Source: an uncultured Bacteroidota bacterium
Lineage (GTDB): Bacteria; Bacteroidota; Bacteroidia; Flavobacteriales; Flavobacteriaceae
DNA: 32,656 nt
Direction: 5' to 3'
Assembly: GCA_902598295.1 (NCBI GenBank)
Contig: CACKBA010000012.1
Span: 1-32,656, forward strand
The notes under the pieces are model-generated. The model was not told the DNA's origin. It did no database searches and worked only from the letters and a program-made list of their open reading frames with translations. Of this stretch, positions 25,488-32,656 are shown one piece after another. A program made the translations under genes and the position numbers. Positions within the stretch are counted from its first letter, which is position 1. Each line of letters opens with the position of its first letter.

Positions 25488-25798
25488 GAAAGAAAATTTT
25501 AGACATAATCAACGGGAGACTAATAATTGAACAAACAAATCTCAAAAATATAAGGTTCGTTATGTTCTTGTTTTTTCTTGCAGTAATAATGATTTATTCA
25601 TCACACAGTGTTGATACTAAAATCTACAAATTGAATGATTTATCTAAAAAGGTCGTCATGGTCGAAAATGAATTTATTGAAAAAAGAAAAGAAATAGTAA
25701 AAATAAAAATGGAGTCAAATATCAAAATTCAATTATCTGATAGAGGAATAGCTCCCTCATTGAATCCGCCTACAAAAATTGTTATTACAAAAGAATAA
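25484..25798 (+). CDS. ftsL: FtsL-like cell division protein
   Basis: This 104-residue protein has a short cytoplasmic N-terminus, one membrane helix at about residues 25-43 (RFVMFLFFLAVIMIYSSHSV) and a helical, heptad-like periplasmic segment (about 48-85). That is the bitopic layout of FtsL, which with FtsB and FtsQ activates FtsWI septal peptidoglycan synthesis. Sequence similarity in this family is low, so the call depends on topology plus position between rsmH and ftsI. It overlaps both neighbours. Confidence 0.85.
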   Translation: MRKKILDIINGRLIIEQTNLKNIRFVMFLFFLAVIMIYSSHSVDTKIYKLNDLSKKVVMVENEFIEKRKEIVKIKMESNIKIQLSDRGIAPSLNPPTKIVITKE

Positions 25799-27603
25799 TG
25801 GAAAATAATTTTTTATTAAGACTTTACGTTGTTGGTATTCTAATGCTAATATTTTCTTTGGGAATTTTTTATAAGTTATTTCAAATTCAATTTATTGATG
25901 GAGATAAATATAGAAAGATAGCAGAGGATAAAACAGTAAAGAATTTTATAACTGAGCCTGTAAGAGGTAATTTATATTCAAACGACGGTAGCATATTAGC
26001 CACTAGTGTTTTAAAATATGACATATTTGTTGACACAAAAATCATATCCGATAAAATTTTCCAAACTGAGGTTAGTTCTCTTTGTGAAAAAATCTCAAAA
26101 TTCAAAAAATCTAATTCTAATTATGAATGTACGAGAATAAAAAAGGCTAGGAAAAATAATAATAGATATTTGAACCTTTTTAGAAATGTAGATATAAAAT
26201 CACTAGGAAAAATTAAAAGATTCCCCATTCTGAAATACGGATCAATAAAGGGAGGATTAATAATAGAAAATAAAATCAGCAGAGAATATCCCTTTGGAAA
26301 AATTGCAGAAAGAACTATTGGATATGAAAGAATAGATGAAAACGGAAACTTTAGGGGGGTTGGTTTGGAGCATGCTTTTGGAAGGTTTTTGAGAGGCAAA
26401 AACGGTCTCGTAACCAAGAGAAAGATTTCCAACGGACAGTGGAAAATTTTGGATAATAATCTAAACATTAGTCCCGTTAACGGATCAAATGTATATACAA
26501 CGATTGACATTGAAATTCAGGACATAGTTCATGACAATCTACTAGAGCAAACTATAAATTTCGAAGCTGATCATTCATCAGCAATTGTTATGGAGGTGAG
26601 TACAGGTAAAATCAAAGCAATATCAAATTTTGGAAGAACTGTTGAAGGTAAATACTATGAAAAATTGAATTATGCAGTTGGAGAATCTATAGAACCAGGC
26701 TCAACTTTCAAATTAATGTCTGTTATCTCTTTGTTTGAAGATAATGCAATTGATACGATTCAAAAAATAGATACAAAAAATGGTAAACTAAACTTCTATG
26801 GTTTTGATGTAAGAGATTCAAAAGAGGGTGGTTACGGAGAGATAAATATGATGGACATATTTAGATTATCATCAAACACAGGAATTGTTTCAGCAGTAAA
26901 TGATTTTTATAAAAATAGACCAATAACATTTGTAGATAGAATTTCCAATATTGGAATTGATAGGTCATTGGGTATAGAAATAAAGGGAGAACCAAAGCCC
27001 AAATTCCCTCACCCTGATGATAATACTTGGAACGGATTATCATTACCATGGATGGCATATGGATATGGAATATCATTAACTCCACTCCAAATTTTAACAT
27101 TTTATAATTCAATAGCCAACAATGGTGAGATGGTAAAGCCAAAATTTTTAGAAAGAGTTACCACTTCCGATGGGCATGATTATAAATTTAAAAAAGAGGT
27201 TATAAATTCATCTGTTTGCTCAAAAAACACCTTAGATATTGTTAATAAAATGCTTTATGATGTTGTGCAGCATCCAAATGGAACAGCTTATAATATCAAG
27301 TCTAAATATTTTAATATATCAGGAAAAACCGGTACAACTCAAGTAGATTATAATTCAGACAGTATAAATTATAATTCAACTTTTGTTGGTTTTTTCCCAT
27401 CTCATAAACCCAAGTATTCATGTATAATCACAGTTAATAAACCAAACAAAAAAATAGGATATTACGGTTCAACAGTTGCTGGTCCTGTTTTCAAAAATAT
27501 TGCAGAAAAAATTATGTCTAAGTACCCAAATCATCTTGAATTTTCTGTTGAAGAAATAGAAAGAGAATTAATGGACAATAGAATAACCAGTATAAATCAA
27601 TGA
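25798..27603 (+). CDS. ftsI: Septal peptidoglycan transpeptidase (penicillin-binding protein)
   Basis: This 601-residue class B penicillin-binding protein cross-links septal peptidoglycan. A membrane helix at about 7-27 is followed by a pedestal region (EPVRGNLYSNDGSILATS) and the transpeptidase domain, with active-site Ser302 in STFK (302-305), SSN (358-360) and KTG (510-512). Flavobacterial homologues are usually longer and end in a PASTA domain; here the protein ends about 35 residues after VAGPVF (559-565), so that domain is missing. The stop overlaps murE by 4 nt, which argues against a sequencing frameshift. Confidence 0.95.
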   Translation: MENNFLLRLYVVGILMLIFSLGIFYKLFQIQFIDGDKYRKIAEDKTVKNFITEPVRGNLYSNDGSILATSVLKYDIFVDTKIISDKIFQTEVSSLCEKISKFKKSNSNYECTRIKKARKNNNRYLNLFRNVDIKSLGKIKRFPILKYGSIKGGLIIENKISREYPFGKIAERTIGYERIDENGNFRGVGLEHAFGRFLRGKNGLVTKRKISNGQWKILDNNLNISPVNGSNVYTTIDIEIQDIVHDNLLEQTINFEADHSSAIVMEVSTGKIKAISNFGRTVEGKYYEKLNYAVGESIEPGSTFKLMSVISLFEDNAIDTIQKIDTKNGKLNFYGFDVRDSKEGGYGEINMMDIFRLSSNTGIVSAVNDFYKNRPITFVDRISNIGIDRSLGIEIKGEPKPKFPHPDDNTWNGLSLPWMAYGYGISLTPLQILTFYNSIANNGEMVKPKFLERVTTSDGHDYKFKKEVINSSVCSKNTLDIVNKMLYDVVQHPNGTAYNIKSKYFNISGKTGTTQVDYNSDSINYNSTFVGFFPSHKPKYSCIITVNKPNKKIGYYGSTVAGPVFKNIAEKIMSKYPNHLEFSVEEIERELMDNRITSINQ

Positions 27604-29057
27604 AAAAAATTGAGCAAATATTAATTGACGTCGACACAATTCAAGTAATTGGTAGACTTGATTTTATTGTTTACGATATTTCAAAAAATTCTAATGAAAT
27701 CAAAAGTAATTTTTTATTTATAGCAATTGAGGGCAATAAATATGATGGACATAATTATATAAATAATGCTATCGAACATGGTGCTTCATCAATTATATGT
27801 GAAAAATTTCCAGAGACATTGCTTGAAGGTATAACTTATGTAAAAGTTAAATCAAGTAGAAAATCATACGCAAAAATTTGCTGTAATTTTTTTGGCAACC
27901 CTTCAAAAAAGTTAAAACTGATTGGTGTAACAGGCACAAACGGAAAAACAACAACAGTCTCTTTATGCCATGAATTAATGTTGTATATGGGTTATAAAAG
28001 TGGTTTAATTTCTACAAATACAATTAAAATTAATAATAAAAATTATAAAACGGATTTGACTACACCAGATTCATATGATACTAACATGTATCTAAGAAAA
28101 ATGGTGGAATCAGATGTTAATTTTTGTTTTATGGAAGTGTCTTCCCACTCAATTCATCAAGAGAGAATTGATTCATTAGAATTTTTCATCAGTGTATTTA
28201 CAAATATAACTCATGACCACCTGAATTATCATGGCGACTTCAAAACTTATTTAAATACTAAAAAAAGACTATTTGACAACTTAAAAAATAATCAAAAATC
28301 GTTGGTCAATATTGATGACAAAAATGGCATGTATATGATTCAGAATACAGTTTCTGAAACTTATACAATGTCCATGAAGAAACCTGCAGATTTTAAATTA
28401 CTTGTAATTGAAAATTCTTTTGATGGAATGACATTAAAACTTGATAATAAAGAAATTCAAACTTCTTTGATTGGAAATTTTAACGCCTACAATATACTAT
28501 CAGTAGCGTCAATAGCTAAACTCCTCGAATTAAATGAAAAAAATATTTATAAAAATTTAACTCTTTTACAACCACCCAATGGAAGATTTGAAATTATTAG
28601 GAATGAAAGGGTAACAGCTATTGTCGATTATGCCCATACACCAGATGCATTACTTAATGTTTTGAATACAATTAATAATATAAATATTAATAAATCTAAA
28701 GTAATTACAGTGATAGGCTGTGGAGGAGGAAGGGATAAAAATAAAAGAAAAAAAATGGGTTTAATTGCAATGAATAATAGTTCTTTTTCTGTTTTTACAT
28801 CTGATAATCCTAGAAATGAAAATCCAGAAAATATAATTGAAGATATGATATCTGGTATTGAAAAAATAGAATTAAAAAAAGTAATGATTGAGATAGATAG
28901 AGAAAAAGCTATAAAACTTGCATTGTCAATGTTAGATGAAAAATGTATAGTTCTTATTGCTGGTAAGGGACATGAAAACTATCAAATTATAAAATCAAAA
29001 AAAATAGAATTCAATGATGTACATGTTGTCAAAAAATCATTAAAAATTGCAGTCTGA
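27600..29057 (+). CDS. murE: UDP-MurNAc-tripeptide synthetase (meso-diaminopimelate adding)
   Basis: This 485-residue cytoplasmic ligase adds the third amino acid to UDP-MurNAc-L-Ala-D-Glu. The ATP loop is GTNGKTTT (112-119), the Mg2+ region contains MEVSSHS and HDHLNYHG, the likely carbamylated Lys is Lys221, and DNPR at 402-405 is the motif that marks meso-diaminopimelate rather than lysine as substrate. The length is normal. Starts and stops overlap with ftsI and mraY. Confidence 0.95.
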   Translation: MKKIEQILIDVDTIQVIGRLDFIVYDISKNSNEIKSNFLFIAIEGNKYDGHNYINNAIEHGASSIICEKFPETLLEGITYVKVKSSRKSYAKICCNFFGNPSKKLKLIGVTGTNGKTTTVSLCHELMLYMGYKSGLISTNTIKINNKNYKTDLTTPDSYDTNMYLRKMVESDVNFCFMEVSSHSIHQERIDSLEFFISVFTNITHDHLNYHGDFKTYLNTKKRLFDNLKNNQKSLVNIDDKNGMYMIQNTVSETYTMSMKKPADFKLLVIENSFDGMTLKLDNKEIQTSLIGNFNAYNILSVASIAKLLELNEKNIYKNLTLLQPPNGRFEIIRNERVTAIVDYAHTPDALLNVLNTINNININKSKVITVIGCGGGRDKNKRKKMGLIAMNNSSFSVFTSDNPRNENPENIIEDMISGIEKIELKKVMIEIDREKAIKLALSMLDEKCIVLIAGKGHENYQIIKSKKIEFNDVHVVKKSLKIAV

Positions 29058-30250
29058 TGTTATATTATTTATTTGAAATATTAGAGAAGGAGTTTCAATT
29101 GATGGGAGCTAGTTTGTTTCAATATATTTCATTTAGATCTGCAATTAGTTTTATTCTAGCTCTTTTAATTTCAACAATTTTTGGGAAGAGAATAATAAAC
29201 TATTTAAGACAAAAACAAATAGGTGAGAACATTAGAAATCTCAGTTTACCGGGTGAAAAAGATAAAGAAGGAACACCAACTATGGGAGGTATTATAATAA
29301 TATTATCAACAATAATACCCATTTTATTATTCACTGATTTTAAGAACATTTATATAGTAATTCTAATCATTTCTTTGCTATGGTTAGCATTAATCGGATT
29401 TGCAGATGATTATATTAAGGTTTTCAAGAAAAAAAAATCAGGGATTAGCAGTTGGGTAAAAATTCTTGGTCAGACTTTTTTAGGATTATTTATTGGTTTT
29501 ACAGTTTACTTCCACCCTGAGATAGAAGTCAAGCAAAATAATGAGTTTAACGCTGAACAAAATATAATTTCCAATCAAAAGTCATTAAAAACAACAATTC
29601 CATTTGTAAAAAATAATGAATTAGATTATGTCCAAATATTTAAAATTTCAAAGAATAATATTAATTGGATATTTTATGTTTTAGTCATAACCTTTATAAT
29701 CATTGCAGTCTCAAATGGATCTAATTTAACAGACGGTCTTGATGGCCTAGCAGCTGGAACCTCATCAATTGTAGTTTTTATTCTTGGAATTCTGGCCTGG
29801 GTCTCGGGTAATTTTATTTTTTCAGATTACTTAAATATAATGTATATACCAGGAATAGGTGAAATACTTGTTTTTGTCTCTGCACTTCTTGGTGGATTGA
29901 TAGGTTTTTTGTGGTATAATACCCACCCTGCACAAGTTTTTATGGGTGATACAGGTAGTTTATCAATCGGAGGAATAATAGCAGTTATTGCAATCCTTGT
30001 TAGAAAAGAATTAATGCTTCCTATTTTGTGTGGTATTTTTCTAATTGAGACAGTATCTGTAATTATTCAAGTAAGTTTTTTTAAGTACACAAAAAGAAAA
30101 TATGGAATTGGAAAAAGAATTTTTTTAATGAGTCCAATTCACCACCATTTTCAAAAAAAAGGATTGAGTGAAACTAAAATTGTTACACGGTTCTGGATAA
30201 TTTCAATTTTACTAGCCATACTAACTCTAATTACCTTAAAATTAAGATGA
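29057..30250 (+). CDS. mraY: Phospho-MurNAc-pentapeptide transferase
   Basis: This 397-residue polytopic membrane enzyme makes lipid I from UDP-MurNAc-pentapeptide and undecaprenyl phosphate. Catalytic motifs are FADDYIK (Asp117, Asp118), [14 protein letters not shown] (from 223), FMGDTGSL (Asp298) and the HHH of 362-364. A hydrophilic insert at about 152-200, absent from the shorter E. coli enzyme, accounts for the extra length and is normal for Bacteroidota. A second ATG 15 codons in is possible, but the first shares a base with the murE stop (TGATG). Confidence 0.95.
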   Translation: MLYYLFEILEKEFQLMGASLFQYISFRSAISFILALLISTIFGKRIINYLRQKQIGENIRNLSLPGEKDKEGTPTMGGIIIILSTIIPILLFTDFKNIYIVILIISLLWLALIGFADDYIKVFKKKKSGISSWVKILGQTFLGLFIGFTVYFHPEIEVKQNNEFNAEQNIISNQKSLKTTIPFVKNNELDYVQIFKISKNNINWIFYVLVITFIIIAVSNGSNLTDGLDGLAAGTSSIVVFILGILAWVSGNFIFSDYLNIMYIPGIGEILVFVSALLGGLIGFLWYNTHPAQVFMGDTGSLSIGGIIAVIAILVRKELMLPILCGIFLIETVSVIIQVSFFKYTKRKYGIGKRIFLMSPIHHHFQKKGLSETKIVTRFWIISILLAILTLITLKLR

Positions 30251-31599
30251 CAAGAAAAAATAAAATAGTTATTCTTGGTTCTGGAATTAGTGGAGTTGGT
30301 GCTGCACAATTGGCCCAAAAAAATGGTCTGGATATTTTTCTTTCGGAATCAAAAAATATCAAACCAGAAACAAAAAAAATATTAACTGAATTAGGTATTG
30401 AGTATGAGGAATTAGGTCATTCGGAAAATACTTTAAATAACTCTGATGAAATTGTAATTAGTCCAGGAATTGATTTTAATTCACTAATAAAGTCTAAACC
30501 ATCCTTAAAAAATAAGAATATTATCTCAGAAATTGAATTTGCTAGTAGATACACCAATGCATTTATTATTGCTGTAACTGGAACAAATGGAAAAACAACA
30601 ACATCTAAATTAATTTACCACATCTTAAAAAATAGTGGATTTAATGTTGGTTTAGCAGGAAATATTGGATACAGTTTTTCAACCTCTTTAGTTGAAAATC
30701 AATTTGATTATTATGTTTTGGAAGTTAGTAGTTTTCAGTTAGATCATATTATAGATTTTAAACCTGATATCTCATTAATAACCAATATAACAACAGATCA
30801 TCTAGACAGATATGAAAATAAATTAGAAAATTACATAAATGCAAAATTCAATATCACAAGTAATCAGAAAAGTTCGGATTACTTTATTTACAGTGGTGAT
30901 TGTGAAAACACAATAAATAAAATTAATGGATTAAAAACTGAAGTTTTTACTATTCCCTTCTATACAGGAAATAATATAAGTCCACAAAAAAATCATTTAA
31001 TGCTTCAGAAAAATCAAATCAAATTATCAATAAATAACAACGAAAATATGATAGATATTAGTAAAACCTCATTGACTGGGTTACATAATGTAAAAAATTC
31101 AATGGCAGCAATTGCTGTTTCAGAAATTTTAAATATTTCAAATAAAAAAATTATTGAAAGTCTAAAGACTTTTCAAAATATTCCTCATAGGTTGGAACAT
31201 TTTTTAACCATACACAAAGTAAAGTATATAAATGATTCTAAAGCAACAAATGTAAATGCAACATTCTATGCTTTAAATTCATATAAAAGTCCAATTGTTT
31301 GGATAGTAGGAGGAGTAGATAAAGGAAATGATTATAATCAATTGATTCCCTTGGTTAAAAAAAATGTCAAAGCAATTATTTGTTTAGGTACTGATAATGA
31401 AAAAATAATTTCCACATTTTCCCAGCATTGTAATCTTGTAGTTTCCACAAATAAAATAGCAGATGCAGTTAAAAGCGCATATGATATTTCAAAAAAAGGT
31501 GATGTAGTTTTATTATCTCCTGCATGTGCAAGTTTTGATTTATTTAAAAATTATGAGGATAGGGGAAATTTATTTAAAAATGAGGTTAGAAAACTATGA
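30247..31599 (+). CDS. murD: UDP-MurNAc-L-alanine:D-glutamate ligase
   Basis: This 450-residue cytoplasmic ligase adds D-Glu to UDP-MurNAc-L-Ala. The N-terminal Rossmann-like UDP-binding region has [10 protein letters not shown] (11-20), the ATP loop is GTNGKTTT (112-119), and [28 protein letters not shown] and GGVDKG follow in the usual Mur ligase order. The C-terminal [19 protein letters not shown] is the MurD hallmark. It overlaps mraY and ftsW by 4 nt each. Confidence 0.96.
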   Translation: MTRKNKIVILGSGISGVGAAQLAQKNGLDIFLSESKNIKPETKKILTELGIEYEELGHSENTLNNSDEIVISPGIDFNSLIKSKPSLKNKNIISEIEFASRYTNAFIIAVTGTNGKTTTSKLIYHILKNSGFNVGLAGNIGYSFSTSLVENQFDYYVLEVSSFQLDHIIDFKPDISLITNITTDHLDRYENKLENYINAKFNITSNQKSSDYFIYSGDCENTINKINGLKTEVFTIPFYTGNNISPQKNHLMLQKNQIKLSINNNENMIDISKTSLTGLHNVKNSMAAIAVSEILNISNKKIIESLKTFQNIPHRLEHFLTIHKVKYINDSKATNVNATFYALNSYKSPIVWIVGGVDKGNDYNQLIPLVKKNVKAIICLGTDNEKIISTFSQHCNLVVSTNKIADAVKSAYDISKKGDVVLLSPACASFDLFKNYEDRGNLFKNEVRKL

Positions 31600-32656
31600 G
31601 TGTACTTAAAAATATTCGTGGTGATAAGGCTATTTGGATTGTAGTTCTAACCTTAGCAATATTTTCATTCTTACCGGTATACAGTGCCAGCTCAAACTTT
31701 GGAACTAATTTAATTTTTTCAAACATTATCAAACATATCTCAATTATATTTATTGGTATTATGATTATGTATTTGACACATTTAGTCGAATATAAATATT
31801 TCAAAGGTCTTTCCTTAATTGCTCTTCCATTGGTAACATTTTTATTATTTTTTGCATCTTTTCAGGGTAATATCATTGAAGGTGCAAATGCAAATAGATG
31901 GCTTAATATACCCATATTAGAAATCTCGTTTCAACCTTCAACCTTAGCATCAATTTTCTTATTGATTTACTTGTCAAATTTTTTGTCTAAAGAAAAAAAT
32001 AAGAATCTTAGTTTCATTAATACTTTTTTATTAATGTGGTTTCCAGTTATATTAGTAGTAGCATTAATTCTTCCGTCAAACTTTTCAACTGCATTATTAG
32101 TTTTTATTATGTCAACAATGCTAATCTTTGTTTCAGGATATAAGCTTAAACATCTTACCGCATTATTCTTTTTGTTTGTTTTTATCCTGTCATCGTTTTT
32201 ATTTGCGGTTAATAAATATCCTGAAGTAATTCCTAACAGGGTTGATACATGGACTAACCGAATTGAAAGCTTTGTTAAGAATGACCTAGATGATGCATCA
32301 AATTATCAAATTAACAGAGCAAAAGCGGCAATTGCAAATGGAAAAATATTTGGTGCAGGTGCTGGTAAAAGTTCTATGAAGTATGTTTTACCGCAAAGCA
32401 CCTCAGATTTTATTTTTGCCATTATTGCAGAGGAATATGGTATTATAGTCGCCTTTATTATATTGTTATTATATATAATATTATTCTTTAGAATTATAAT
32501 TACTTCATATAAGTCTGAAACAAAATTTGGGCAATTAGTATCGCTTGGTGTAGGTATTCCTGTAGTTTTCCAAGCTTTTACAAACATGGCAGTTGCTGTC
32601 CAACTAATTCCAGTCACTGGACAACCACTTCCATTAGTAAGTACTGGTGGAACTTC
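31596..32656 (+). CDS. ftsW: Septal peptidoglycan polymerase FtsW (cut by window edge)
   Basis: From the ATG at 31596, which overlaps the murD stop as ATGA, the frame stays open for 353 codons to the window end. It encodes several hydrophobic helices and the SEDS-family landmarks ANANRWLNIP, QPSTLASIF, IAEEYGI and finally PLPLVSTGGTS, the conserved C-terminal signature, at the edge. FtsW polymerises lipid II at the septum together with FtsI. Only a short C-terminus (perhaps 30-50 residues) is missing. In Bacteroidota the cluster normally continues with murG, murC, ftsQ, ftsA and ftsZ. Confidence 0.95.
   Translation, partial: MSVLKNIRGDKAIWIVVLTLAIFSFLPVYSASSNFGTNLIFSNIIKHISIIFIGIMIMYLTHLVEYKYFKGLSLIALPLVTFLLFFASFQGNIIEGANANRWLNIPILEISFQPSTLASIFLLIYLSNFLSKEKNKNLSFINTFLLMWFPVILVVALILPSNFSTALLVFIMSTMLIFVSGYKLKHLTALFFLFVFILSSFLFAVNKYPEVIPNRVDTWTNRIESFVKNDLDDASNYQINRAKAAIANGKIFGAGAGKSSMKYVLPQSTSDFIFAIIAEEYGIIVAFIILLLYIILFFRIIITSYKSETKFGQLVSLGVGIPVVFQAFTNMAVAVQLIPVTGQPLPLVSTGGT

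Overview
The window is one continuous stretch of core chromosome from a member of the Flavobacteriia (Bacteroidota), probably a small-genome marine lineage. The evidence is the very low G+C content (about 30% by eye), very short or overlapping gene junctions, promoters of the Bacteroidota type (TAnnTTTG -7 boxes), flavobacterial hallmark proteins (GLPGLI protein, GldB, GldC, a DAHP synthase-chorismate mutase fusion) and a dcw cluster in the Bacteroidota order. I see no tRNA, rRNA, CRISPR array, insertion sequence, prophage or integrase. No gene-free stretch exceeds about 225 bp.

Layout. (1) 1-3737: the 5' part of etfB on the minus strand, a divergent control region with a perfect 18-bp dyad, then pdhB and the membrane pyrophosphatase hppA. 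(2) 3741-8034: a convergent deoxynucleoside kinase, then a GLPGLI protein gene followed directly by a TonB-dependent-receptor-like outer membrane protein. (3) 8035-15049: the aromatic amino acid operon pheA - aminotransferase - tyrA - aroF/aroQ fusion - rsgA - dtd - mazG-like - aroA, headed by what looks like a Phe/Tyr transcription attenuator. (4) 15062-20398: queA - rlmN - polyprenyl diphosphate synthase - dnaG - a small unknown gene, behind a good promoter. (5) 20445-23916: nadE (minus), gldB-gldC (plus), engB and an alpha/beta hydrolase (minus). (6) 24079-32656: the dcw cluster mraZ - rsmH - ftsL - ftsI - murE - mraY - murD - ftsW (cut by the window edge), behind a three-repeat MraZ operator.

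The most interesting element is the attenuator between 8051 and 8220. It has a 24-codon leader with 6 Phe and 5 Tyr codons, a perfect 8-bp terminator hairpin followed by ten T residues, and a TCAGGA segment inside the end of the leader gene that can pair with the left arm of the terminator as an antiterminator. pheA begins 4 nt after the T run. This predicts that stalling of the ribosome at Phe/Tyr codons switches on the whole Phe/Tyr branch plus several translation and housekeeping genes.

Other points of note are a DnaG primase whose four zinc ligands are all replaced, the MraZ box that shows the true mraZ start, a dyad operator candidate between etfB and pdhB, matching basic C-terminal tails on the GLPGLI protein and its partner barrel, and an FtsI without a PASTA domain. 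Gene calls rest on recognising family motifs by eye; no database search was run.
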